Positions 14,070 to 21,716 of a stretch of 44,259 bases of DNA are shown here, piece after piece. The stretch covers positions 1 through 44,259 of the IMG/VR virus record IMGVR_UViG_3300035698_006796; one strand, given 5' to 3'. The position numbers were made by a program, and so were the translations under genes. The stretch comes from a virus. The stretch's first letter is position 1. Each line of letters begins with the position of its first letter. The notes under the pieces were generated by a model. That model was not told where the DNA came from and ran no database searches. It worked only from the letters and a program-made list of their open reading frames with translations.

Positions 14070-14953
14070 AAATTTACCTATTCAACGACACTACTGGAAT
14101 AAGTATGACACACGAAGGTAGCATTGCTGTAATGAAAGTTATACGCAAACGCTTATCTAAGTATGATGTTATAGCTACACACCACGTTACTGAGCGTAAG
14201 TATAATAAGAAAGCTATGGACGAGTGTGATGTAGTTGTTGTCAATGGTGAAGGTACTATACACCACAACAGACCTAATGGCGTATACCTTATGAAAGTGT
14301 TGAGGAAAGCACAAGCACTTGGTAAACGTACAGTACTTGTTAATGCGTTGTTTGAAGTTGAGCCTCCATTCTATAGAGATGTTTTGGAGAAGTTGGATTT
14401 CCTTGGAGTTAGGGAGCCTTGGAGTGAACATTCTGCAAAGTGCTGTGGTGGTAATCCTGTTGTCTATCCAGATTTAGTTTTGGATGATATGTTTATGAAA
14501 GGTGTACCATACACAAGTGGTAGCATAGTTATAGGTGAGGTCATAAGTAAACTTGTTAGGCTTAAAGATGGTGTTGAGGAAGCTGTAGAGGATAAGATAC
14601 TGGAAGAGGCTATGTTACCAAAGGTGTGGTTGAATAGACCATTTGAAGATGTTATAGCAACTTTGAAGAAGTGCAGCTTATACATAACTGGTCAACACCA
14701 CGGTATATACGCAGCAGCTATGGCAGGTGTGCCTTTTGTACCTGTAGTTAGCAACTCACATAAAATACACGCTTTAATGGATTGGAGCAAGTTACCTATA
14801 AGGGTGTGTACGTTTGATAGTGAAGTTAGGGAAAGAGTTGAATGGACGTTAAAAAATAAAAAGATGCTTAAAGATTTTTCAAAGTTTCTATTATCACAAC
14901 CTCGTATGACACAAGAGGTATGGGATAAAATCTTAAAAAAAGGAGGTGATTAA
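14066..14953 (+). CDS. Polysaccharide pyruvyl transferase family protein
   Basis: This 295-residue protein has the elements of the PS_pyruv_trans family: an N-terminal segment after a strand, DVVVVNGEGTIHH at about 54-66, LDFLGVREPWS near 112-122, and TGQHHGIYAAAMAGVPFVP at about 208-226 close to the C-terminus. Relatives such as CsaB and WcaK add pyruvate ketals to cell-surface polysaccharides. The ATG at 14066 overlaps the DUF115 gene stop (ATGA), so it is the third member of a coupled cassette. A phage copy might modify host surface glycans to block superinfection, or decorate virion or receptor sugars; both are inference. The full length of the family domain seems present. Confidence 0.82.
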   Translation: MKIYLFNDTTGISMTHEGSIAVMKVIRKRLSKYDVIATHHVTERKYNKKAMDECDVVVVNGEGTIHHNRPNGVYLMKVLRKAQALGKRTVLVNALFEVEPPFYRDVLEKLDFLGVREPWSEHSAKCCGGNPVVYPDLVLDDMFMKGVPYTSGSIVIGEVISKLVRLKDGVEEAVEDKILEEAMLPKVWLNRPFEDVIATLKKCSLYITGQHHGIYAAAMAGVPFVPVVSNSHKIHALMDWSKLPIRVCTFDSEVRERVEWTLKNKKMLKDFSKFLLSQPRMTQEVWDKILKKGGD

Positions 14954-14956
14954 GTT

Positions 14957-15427
14957 ATGGCAGCTCCGTCAATTGCTTGGTATAGATGTACAAACAGTGC
15001 ACCTACATACTCTGCTGTTGCTAGTTTGAATTTTGGTACTGTTACTGCTGGTGCCTGGTCTGTAGAGCAAGTTATTAGACCAAAGGTAACCAACAATAGT
15101 ATTCAAAGTGCAAAATGGTGGATGTATGATGTAATAGGTGTGCGAAGTGGTGCTTCGGCATCAGTAGGAACAGCAGCTGGTTGGCTCCATTATCTTACAG
15201 CGACAGGTACTTATGTAACAGTAAGTTCCACATCGCCAAAGGGTAGTGCGGGCATTACTGGTGCTTGGACCGAAATGCCGCAAACAACCGGTTCAGGTTA
15301 TGCGTACAGTGCAGTTAGTGATGCAGCTTATGGTGATTTTGTATATCTCACTATTAAGGTTCCATCTGCAGCTGGGGATGGTGCAACAACTGCTTGGGGC
15401 TATCAACTTAAGTATAGTTATACTTGA
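14957..15427 (+). CDS. Putative virion protein, 156 aa
   Basis: It starts at an ATG at 14957 with a near-perfect AGGAGGTGAT ribosome binding site about 7 bases upstream, predicting high expression. The protein is Ala, Gly, Ser, Thr and Trp/Tyr-rich (SIAWYRCTNSAPTY at the start, ending WGYQLKYSYT) with many strand-like segments and few charged residues. This is typical for fibre or decoration proteins. No family is recognised. It follows the glycan cassette and is followed by a dispersed palindrome at 15445-15471. Confidence 0.65.
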   Translation: MAAPSIAWYRCTNSAPTYSAVASLNFGTVTAGAWSVEQVIRPKVTNNSIQSAKWWMYDVIGVRSGASASVGTAAGWLHYLTATGTYVTVSSTSPKGSAGITGAWTEMPQTTGSGYAYSAVSDAAYGDFVYLTIKVPSAAGDGATTAWGYQLKYSYT

Positions 15428-15444
15428 TATTGGTAGTTGAATTA

Positions 15445-15471
15445 CCGTAAGTTCAATTTTTGAATTTACGG
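15445..15471. repeat. Dispersed palindrome, copy 2
   Basis: Arms CCGTAAGTTCAA and TTGAATTTACGG flank TTT; one mismatch in 12 bp. It lies between a virion gene ending at 15427 and the ribosome binding site of the gene at 15496. Same element as at 5640, 25350, 33032, 38317 and 42656. Confidence 0.9.
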
Positions 15472-15495
15472 AATAAAACGGAGGATTATGAACTT

Positions 15496-15837
15496 ATGTT
15501 TATTGCACACTTAAGAGACGGCAGAACACTCAAGGAAGCGGATGGGGTGGACTGGAAGGAATTGCCTGTTAAGGACATAACATCTCTCCAACTTTACCGC
15601 GAAGGTAAATACTATACAGTGAGTGCTGATGGGAAGAATGTTGATTTGATACAACTTAAAAGAGAAATTACTGGTATGGGACCTATGCCTCAAGGTTTGT
15701 GTGAAAGAGTTATTGGTTTTGTTATTAAGGAAAAGGGTGATATTAAATATGCTGTCAAGATGGAAGTAGATGAGAGGAATGGTAATGTTAAATTAACTTT
15801 AGAAGAGAAGGTTGGTAAACAATGGAAAAAACTGTAG
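15496..15837 (+). CDS. Hypothetical protein, 113 aa
   Basis: I choose the ATG at 15496, with GGAGG at 15480-15484, rather than a TTG at 15460 that lies inside the palindrome. The product is soluble and charged: a first half with LRDGRTLKEADGVDW and strand-like ITSLQLYREGKYYTV, and a second half rich in Lys, Glu and Val (YAVKMEVDERNG, VKLTLEEKV) that may form an antiparallel sheet. I do not recognise a family. It begins a block of three genes (15496-16743) next to the palindrome that precede the giant repeat protein. Confidence 0.65.
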   Translation: MFIAHLRDGRTLKEADGVDWKELPVKDITSLQLYREGKYYTVSADGKNVDLIQLKREITGMGPMPQGLCERVIGFVIKEKGDIKYAVKMEVDERNGNVKLTLEEKVGKQWKKL

Positions 15838-15846
15838 GAGGAAATT

Positions 15847-16482
15847 ATGGCTATAGCACAACCAGTGTCAACAGATGCTTTAAACTCGCCAGACCACTCG
15901 CTACTACATAGGATAATAGCAGCGGATGCGGGTGCAACAGTACAAAGTTTGACAGTAGACTCAAGTGATAATGTAAAGGTTCTTAATGGTAACTTAGTAA
16001 TAGGAACTTCAGGTAAAGGTATAGACTTTTCAGCTGATGGACACGCTGCTGGTATGACATCTGAATTATTAGACGATTATGAAGAAGGAACTTTTACTGT
16101 AACTATAACCCCAGCAACAAGCGGAACTGTTACTCTAGACGCATCTTGGAATCTTGCACAATATACCAAAATCGGAAGATTAGTTACAGTAAGCGGAAAT
16201 ATAAAAGTAGCAAGTGTTAGTAGCCCTGTAGGAAAAGCTAATTTTAATTTACCATTTACAACTGCTACTTTAACAAAGGGCGCTGGTTACTGCGGTGGTG
16301 TTGTCGCATTTCATCTTGTAGATTATGCGTCGGCAGGTTGGTTAACTCCAAGAACGTCAGGGGGTTCGGCAACTTTTGCTCTCATTTCAACTGCTGATAA
16401 TGCAGCTTGGGCTTGGGAAACTGCAGATATTTTTACTGCAGGCGACGAAATAACCTTTTCGTTACAATTTGTAACAGCATAA
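15847..16482 (+). CDS. Putative tail or head fibre protein with receptor-binding-like C-terminus, 211 aa
   Basis: The ATG follows GTAGGAGGAAATT. Residues 1-60 include a repeat-like N-terminal part; the middle carries the sequence GMTSELLDDYEEGTFTVTIT (about 75-94), a motif widespread at the start of the C-terminal domain of phage fibre proteins (often DYEEGTWTPT-like). The last about 110 residues are a strand-rich domain with Thr, Ala and aromatic residues (WNLAQYTKIGRLVTVSG). From established fibre architecture this is likely trimeric with the C-terminal domain contacting a receptor or glycan; this is inference from the motif. Confidence 0.7.
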   Translation: MAIAQPVSTDALNSPDHSLLHRIIAADAGATVQSLTVDSSDNVKVLNGNLVIGTSGKGIDFSADGHAAGMTSELLDDYEEGTFTVTITPATSGTVTLDASWNLAQYTKIGRLVTVSGNIKVASVSSPVGKANFNLPFTTATLTKGAGYCGGVVAFHLVDYASAGWLTPRTSGGSATFALISTADNAAWAWETADIFTAGDEITFSLQFVTA

Positions 16483-16497
16483 ATTAAGGAGGAACAA

Positions 16498-16743
16498 ATG
16501 TTAGAAAAAGTAATTAGTATAGACTCAATCGAAGTTCTGGAATCAGGACATATCCAAGTCCGACAAGCAACTAAGATAATTGAAGATGGTAAGGAACTAT
16601 CTAAAAGTTATCACAGATGGGTAGTATCACCAGGAGATGACTATTCAACTCAAGATGAGAGAGTAAAGAAAATAGCAGAAGTAGTTCATACTAAAGAAGT
16701 AGTTGATACTTACAAAGCAAAACAAATAGAGAACAAAATATAA
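16498..16743 (+). CDS. Hypothetical small protein, 81 aa
   Basis: It starts at an ATG at 16498 after AAGGAGG. The product begins with strand-like LEKVISIDSIEVL and HIQVRQATKIIEDG, then a YHRWVVSPGDDYST segment and a helical Lys/Glu-rich C-terminus. Small proteins with this order are common beside phage fibre genes, from my recollection, and may be assembly chaperones or fibre accessory proteins. It immediately precedes the giant repeat protein; only 6 bases separate the stop and the next ATG. Confidence 0.65.
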   Translation: MLEKVISIDSIEVLESGHIQVRQATKIIEDGKELSKSYHRWVVSPGDDYSTQDERVKKIAEVVHTKEVVDTYKAKQIENKI

Positions 16744-16749
16744 TATAAT

Positions 16750-19700
16750 ATGGCTGTACTATATAATACTACTGGTTGTGATTATAGTAGTGCTGATACA
16801 ACATTTAATGGCACGCCTACTGCTAGTAGTATTAGTGTAGTTTGTCGTATATCAGTATTAGTACCTAGTAGTAGTAATCTTATATGTAGAGCAACTAGTT
16901 TAGTTAAAGGTAGTGATAGCTTAGTATGTAGTACTACAGTTGTTTATACAAACGCTAGCGATGATTTAGTTAGTAGAGTTACTACGTTAAAATTAACGAC
17001 TGATGCACTTGTTTGTCGTCTTATCAGTTTAGTTGTAAATAGTGAATCACTCATTTGTCGTCTTACTAGTTTGAATGTAGGGAGTGATGCATTAGTTTGC
17101 AGTACTAACGTAACTTATACAACTGCGACTGACAACTTAGTATCGCGAGTTACAGCACTACAACTAAAAGTAGATAATTTAGTATCTCGTACAACTGTGT
17201 TGGATGTAAGTAGTGATGCGTTGGTTTGTAGAACTAATGTTATATACAGTGCTGGCGTTGATAACTTAGTTTGCCATACAACTGTACTAGTGACAGCTAC
17301 TAGTGATTTAGTTTGTACTGTAGGTGTAATGAGTACTAATACCACAAATGTGGTAGCTAGAGTTACTGTGCTTGATGTGGCAGTAATGAACTTAGTTGCA
17401 CGTACTACAGTATACTTTACACCACTAGTTGAGAATCTAGTTAGTAGAGTAACTATACTGCAACCAGCTATTGATAATTTAATTGCACGTACAACAGTAC
17501 TTGATGTAGGCACTGCTTCACTAGTTAATAGGTTAATTGTTTTACAGTCTGTAGGTAAAGCGCTAGTAAGTAGGGTAACTGCATTACTATATGGAAGTGA
17601 TAACTTAGTTAGTAGAATAACACCATACTATAGAAAATTAGCAACTGACTACCAAAGGAAACAATGGTATGATGGTATTTATTACTGGAGAAGTTATTAT
17701 GATGGACCTAATCAGAGAGTAAGATTTGATTATTCTACTGCTGCTAGATTAGCTATAGACCCTGATGATTGGACAGAGAATATAACAGCTAGAATAACTG
17801 ATGCAGGTGTCAGCTCTGACTACGCCATTCGTGGTGATGGTAGTAATACTTATATAGTCTACAAAGTAGGAGATGATATATATGGTAGAAGAGATACAAA
17901 CTATCCAGCTATTAACTTTGGATGGGCTGCTTCAACAACAGTATTTGATGGTTCTGCAGATGGTGGAGTTTATACTAATTGTAATGTATGTTTTGATGGG
18001 AGAGATAAAAGTTTAAATGCAAGTGCTTCTATTCAAATGACAGATGATAGTTTATATGATTTGCATGTAAAGAGGTCTGGTATCACAGGTAGATTACCTA
18101 GTACGAGCGATACAAGTAAAGCTCTTATTGTAGATTCTGCTGCACATATAGGAGCGACAATAAGAAGAGGTATTGATAGCACTAAGAATTCTTTAATATG
18201 TGTAGTCCGTAATGGGGTAGCTTTAAAATCTTATTATAGAGATGGCAAAAATAATGTCACTGACTGGGAAGCTGAGCAAAGTATCGATAACACTAAAGCA
18301 GGACAAGGATATAGCTATGATATAGAGCATGAAGCTATTTCAGGTATAACACATTTGATTTATATAAATGCCTCTGGTAATGCATCTTCGAGAATAAGAC
18401 CTGCAGGCAGTGCTCAAGCTTGGAGTGCTGAACTAATAATCGGCACTGAGACAACTGACTTATATCCATCTATAGGACAACACGGTCAAGCAGATATGCA
18501 CTTTGTTTGGTTATGTGGTACACATAATGTTTTACATCAAAGAATATATACTCCTCTAACAGATACTTGGGAACCTACAGTTGATCCTTATGAGAATCCT
18601 ACAGCTTTGGATAGTGGTACAGAACATCCCAATGCTCAATTCTTACATTTAACAGATGAGTCGCCTAACGTAGGATTACTATTCCAAGAGTTAGAAGCTA
18701 TTTCAGCTGTGCAATGTTTTGATAGTATCCAACCATTAGCACCTTCAGCTTTAGAAGTAGAGGGAGCTACTAATCCTGGTAATGTTTCTGATACTACACC
18801 AGAGTTTACTGCCGTATTTGAAGCCAATGGAGATACTGATACAGCTACTCAATATCAGATAGAAGTAAAAACTGATGGCGGTACATATATTACTTCTAAA
18901 GATGTATTAAATTTGGACGCAACTATAGGTATTAGTACAAGTGTAGCAGGATTACAAGGAGCAACTGCAGTCATAACTTGTTATAGTTTAGGTGGTACTG
19001 TTAGTTCAGGTACTGCTGGGTATTTAGGTCAGTTGGACAATAATGTATATACTGATGGAGATGTATTAACTGGTGCAGTGCCTATATATTTAAGGTTTAG
19101 TGAGACAGCAACTTGTGATGCTGGAGACGAATTAGCTATTAAGTTGGCAGACACAACTACACTAACAATATGTTTACCTGCAATTGCAGATGATGCAGCA
19201 GTTGATTTATTTATAACTAGTGATGGTAGTACTTGGTATGATGGTGCTTATTCTGAACTTGCTCGCTCTTGTTTAGCAACTGCTTGGTTAAGTGGTATGC
19301 AAGACTTTGTTACTCCGGTAGTAGATCAAGCAAGGTGTGAGTCTATCTCTTGTGGTAACGCACTTGCAAGAGATGGTGAGGTATATGACTGGAAAATAAG
19401 GTTTAGGGATTCTAGTTGGTATTGGAGTCCTTGGACTGATGGCGCTGCTACATTTACAATGGTTACCGATGCAGTTACCAGTCTTATATCTAGAGTTACT
19501 ACATTAAAAGTTAGTAGTAGAGCACTTATTAGTAGGATAAATGTATATTACATAACTGCTAGTAAAGATTTGGTTTGTAGATTAAATGTATATTATGTAA
19601 CAGCTATTAGGAACTTAGTAGCAAATGTGACTACATTAAGGGAAAGTAGTAAAGCACTTGTTAATAGAGTCACAACATTACAAGTTAATTCTGACAGTTT

Positions 19701-20907
19701 AGTATCACGAGTTAATACTTTGCGTGAATTAAGTGATGTACTTATATCACGTATTACTATATTAAAGGTGAGTAGCGATAACTTAGTATCAAGGTTAAGT
19801 GTGTATTTCACACCTTTGAGTGAAGATCTGGTTTGTAGAGTTATAGCGTTAAGGGTATTAAGTAAAGCATTAGTGAGTAGGGTAACTACTAGAGTGCTTG
19901 GTAATGATGCACTTGTGAGTAGGGTTACAACACTTCTAACTAATAGTGACTCACTAGTAAATAGAGTTAGAGTGCTAGAGAAAGCAACGCGCTCACTTGT
20001 TAGTAGAATAACTGTATACTTTACACCAGCACTTAGGAATTTGGTGTCAAGAGTAACTACGCTAAAGGTAAATAGCGACGCACTTATAAGCAGAGTTACA
20101 ACATTACTAACTAGTGATGATAGTCTGGTATCGCGTGTTACTACATTAAGGGAGTTAAGTAAAGCACTTGTATCACGCACTACTGTACTGTTAGAAAATA
20201 GTAGGAACTTGGTTGCTAGATTAAGTGTTTACTACACACCATTAAGTGAGAACTTAGTTGCTAGAGTTACAACGTTAAGGGAATTAAGTGCTTCACTCGT
20301 AAGTAGGTTGACAGTTAGATCTATTAGTGTGCATAGTCTTATAGCACGCACAACAGTACTACGTGAGTCAACTGCTGATGCTGTTACTTACTCTAGTAGT
20401 GTGGTTACTTATAGTAATACCATAAAGAATTACAATGGTATAGTTGGACCTCTCACTTGTAAAGTAACAGTTTACTTCCCTATATCTTCTAATAATCTTA
20501 TTTGTAGGGTTATTAGTAGAGTTGTAACTGGTGCTAACTTGGTTGGGCGTACAACGGTACGTGCACAAAGTAGTGTTAACTTAGTTGCAAGGACTACTGT
20601 ACGTTGCTGTTGTTGTGGTATAATAATTAGTAGAGTAACAGTTGTATACACAACTAAGACAGATAACTTGGTATGTAGAAGTACGGTATTAGTACCAACA
20701 TATGACAACTTGGTGTGTAGAATGATAGCACTGAGGAAAGAGGCTGACGCACTTGTAAGTAGAGTAAGTATATGGCGGTGGGATGTAGTTACACCTAAAA
20801 CAACTACTTGGAATGATGTAGGTGATAATAGTAGTGTTTGGACTGACGTTGGTGATAACAGTACAACTTGGACTGATGTAGACGTACCCAGTTACATCAC
20901 ACCATAA
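16750..20907 (+). CDS. Giant repeat-rich virion protein, 1385 aa
   Basis: This largely beta-strand-like protein has three parts. Residues about 28-297 hold 19 repeats of 14-15 residues with consensus NLVSRVTxL (position 4 Ser, Cys, Ala or Asn). Residues about 298-900 are a different, Trp/Tyr and Asp-rich domain with propeller-like and FN3-like elements (YYWRSYYDGP, ITHLIYINASG, TTPEFTAVFEANG). Residues about 911-1345 hold about 29 more repeats, including a Cys-Cys-Cys-Cys run. The end has three WTDVGDNS-like units. No visible ribosome binding site precedes the ATG, so coupling to the upstream gene 6 bases away is likely. The protein is probably a large tail appendage or fibre. The same repeat tags three other proteins (see findings). 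Confidence 0.75.
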   Translation: MAVLYNTTGCDYSSADTTFNGTPTASSISVVCRISVLVPSSSNLICRATSLVKGSDSLVCSTTVVYTNASDDLVSRVTTLKLTTDALVCRLISLVVNSESLICRLTSLNVGSDALVCSTNVTYTTATDNLVSRVTALQLKVDNLVSRTTVLDVSSDALVCRTNVIYSAGVDNLVCHTTVLVTATSDLVCTVGVMSTNTTNVVARVTVLDVAVMNLVARTTVYFTPLVENLVSRVTILQPAIDNLIARTTVLDVGTASLVNRLIVLQSVGKALVSRVTALLYGSDNLVSRITPYYRKLATDYQRKQWYDGIYYWRSYYDGPNQRVRFDYSTAARLAIDPDDWTENITARITDAGVSSDYAIRGDGSNTYIVYKVGDDIYGRRDTNYPAINFGWAASTTVFDGSADGGVYTNCNVCFDGRDKSLNASASIQMTDDSLYDLHVKRSGITGRLPSTSDTSKALIVDSAAHIGATIRRGIDSTKNSLICVVRNGVALKSYYRDGKNNVTDWEAEQSIDNTKAGQGYSYDIEHEAISGITHLIYINASGNASSRIRPAGSAQAWSAELIIGTETTDLYPSIGQHGQADMHFVWLCGTHNVLHQRIYTPLTDTWEPTVDPYENPTALDSGTEHPNAQFLHLTDESPNVGLLFQELEAISAVQCFDSIQPLAPSALEVEGATNPGNVSDTTPEFTAVFEANGDTDTATQYQIEVKTDGGTYITSKDVLNLDATIGISTSVAGLQGATAVITCYSLGGTVSSGTAGYLGQLDNNVYTDGDVLTGAVPIYLRFSETATCDAGDELAIKLADTTTLTICLPAIADDAAVDLFITSDGSTWYDGAYSELARSCLATAWLSGMQDFVTPVVDQARCESISCGNALARDGEVYDWKIRFRDSSWYWSPWTDGAATFTMVTDAVTSLISRVTTLKVSSRALISRINVYYITASKDLVCRLNVYYVTAIRNLVANVTTLRESSKALVNRVTTLQVNSDSLVSRVNTLRELSDVLISRITILKVSSDNLVSRLSVYFTPLSEDLVCRVIALRVLSKALVSRVTTRVLGNDALVSRVTTLLTNSDSLVNRVRVLEKATRSLVSRITVYFTPALRNLVSRVTTLKVNSDALISRVTTLLTSDDSLVSRVTTLRELSKALVSRTTVLLENSRNLVARLSVYYTPLSENLVARVTTLRELSASLVSRLTVRSISVHSLIARTTVLRESTADAVTYSSSVVTYSNTIKNYNGIVGPLTCKVTVYFPISSNNLICRVISRVVTGANLVGRTTVRAQSSVNLVARTTVRCCCCGIIISRVTVVYTTKTDNLVCRSTVLVPTYDNLVCRMIALRKEADALVSRVSIWRWDVVTPKTTTWNDVGDNSSVWTDVGDNSTTWTDVDVPSYITP
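16831..17638 (+). repeat. N-terminal array of 19 in-frame 42-45 bp coding repeats
   Basis: The array encodes 19 units of 14 or 15 residues of the form N/D/S/A-L-V/I-S/C/A/N-R-V-T-x-L followed by a variable 5-6 residue linker. Codons differ strongly between units while the residues are kept, so the repeats are old or selected at the protein level and are not a CRISPR or simple tandem DNA repeat. Units with Tyr at position 9 (VTYTTATD, VIYSAGVD, VYFTPLVE) are one residue longer. Confidence 0.85.
19480..20790 (+). repeat. C-terminal array of about 29 in-frame coding repeats
   Basis: About 29 units of the same consensus as in the N-terminal array, interrupted by one degenerate unit near 20386-20450 (residues TYSSSVVTYSN). 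Several units share longer stretches with the N-terminal array (VYFTP and VYYTP units at 17407, 19801, 20017 and 20227), so units may have been copied between arrays. Linkers such as KVSSD, RELSK and LTNSD recur. Confidence 0.85.
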
Positions 20908-20917
20908 AGGAGATGGA

Positions 20918-21112
20918 ATGGATAAGTATAAATTTGGCAGTAAGGAACTATCATCAAACCAAGTGGTTAAGGTATTGGAGCGTCTGATGATGCACGAACT
21001 AGTTCCTTTGATAGATACTTATAGAGATCTGGGTATGTACCATTGTGCATTATACTTGAGTAAGGTTAAGGATATTACACTGGAAAAGATGGAAGAAATT
21101 AACATTAAATAG
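20918..21112 (+). CDS. Hypothetical small protein, 64 aa
   Basis: The ATG follows AAAGGAGATGG. The product is charged and helical throughout with several Leu heptad-like positions (VVKVLERLMMHELVPL, EKMEEINIK) and no membrane segment. It lies between the giant repeat protein and the small membrane-protein gene. A chaperone or fibre-assembly role is possible but not shown; no family is recognised. Confidence 0.6.
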   Translation: MDKYKFGSKELSSNQVVKVLERLMMHELVPLIDTYRDLGMYHCALYLSKVKDITLEKMEEINIK

Positions 21113-21120
21113 GAGGTAAT

Positions 21121-21351
21121 ATGGGAACATTTTTTCAGAAGTTAATACCTAAAAACATTGCAGGTATTATAGGTGTAGTACAAGGCGTACTTGTAGCAGT
21201 TAGAGAAATACTTATGTTAGCTACTCGTATATGTGCTACAGTTATACCTGGAGACAAAGATGATAAGGCAGTTGCTAAGATTAAAGCTGTATTTGATAAG
21301 GTAGAAAGTGTATTTAATAAAGTAAAAAAGTTCTTATTGGGGTTGGACTAA
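21121..21351 (+). CDS. Small amphipathic membrane protein, holin-like, 76 aa (or 107 aa by -1 frameshift)
   Basis: Starts at an ATG after AGGAGGTAAT. Residues about 12-40 are hydrophobic (IAGIIGVVQGVLVAV then ILMLATRICATVI), followed by a charged helical C-terminus with DKDDKAVAKIKAVFDKVES. Small membrane proteins like this next to a second membrane-protein gene are often holins or holin partners. The sequence A-AAA-AAG at 21324-21330 is in the exact frame of a -1 slippery site, and the -1 frame stays open for 37 further residues to 21443, just before the next ribosome binding site. A longer product ending in a hydrophobic patch and a basic tail is therefore likely (see findings). Confidence 0.65.
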   Translation: MGTFFQKLIPKNIAGIIGVVQGVLVAVREILMLATRICATVIPGDKDDKAVAKIKAVFDKVESVFNKVKKFLLGLD

Positions 21352-21443
21352 TTGCATTTGTCAAACAACATTTTGAGTTTGGTAATTGTACGACTCCAAG
21401 AGGTACAAAGTATAAGGGATTTAAGTTTAAGATACGCTGGTAA
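21324..21443 (+). other. Candidate -1 programmed frameshift site and extension
   Basis: In the frame of the gene at 21121 the codons GTA AAA AAG contain A-AAA-AAG, the most efficient known bacterial -1 slippery heptamer. After slipping, translation continues from 21330 for 37 codons (VLIGVGLIAF, then QHFEFGNC and a Lys-rich end) to the TAA at 21441-21443. No strong downstream hairpin is visible by eye. An A-run length error in the assembly would produce the same picture. Confidence 0.5.
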
Positions 21444-21455
21444 AAGGAGACTATT

Positions 21456-21716
21456 ATGATAGGCGTTGCTGAATGGATAACTGGAGGAAGTGTGATAACA
21501 CTATGTATTATGGTAATAGCTAGCAATAGTAAAAATGATACTAAGCGTAGTCGTATATATGAAAGGATGGATGAAGTTAAGAAAGAGATTGATGAGAAGA
21601 AAGTTGGTAAAGATGTATGTAATGTAGTAACAAAAGGTATGAGTGAAGATTTAAGAGAGATTAAATTAGACGTTAAAACATTGTTGCGTAAGAATGGATT
21701 TAAGGAGGTGAAGTAA
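21456..21716 (+). CDS. Membrane protein with coiled-coil tail, holin/spanin-like, 86 aa
   Basis: The ATG follows AAAAGGAGACTATT. Residues about 10-24 form one hydrophobic segment (SVITLCIMVIAS), followed by a long charged, helical part (YERMDEVKKEIDEKKVGK, DLREIKLDVKTLLRK) like many phage holins or spanin-type proteins with one N-terminal membrane anchor. With the small membrane protein just upstream it forms a probable lysis pair. Its stop overlaps the next ATG at 21716 by one base. Confidence 0.6.
   Translation: MIGVAEWITGGSVITLCIMVIASNSKNDTKRSRIYERMDEVKKEIDEKKVGKDVCNVVTKGMSEDLREIKLDVKTLLRKNGFKEVK

Noticed and set aside
19593-20180. Antisense open frame of 195 codons in the giant repeat gene
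   Set aside because: It is the mirror of the in-frame repeat array; its Thr/Leu/Ser periodicity is a by-product of the sense repeats.
16831-20790. CRISPR-like or tandem DNA repeat array
   Set aside because: The repeats are in frame and conserved at protein level with free codon variation; there are no constant repeats with unique spacers.
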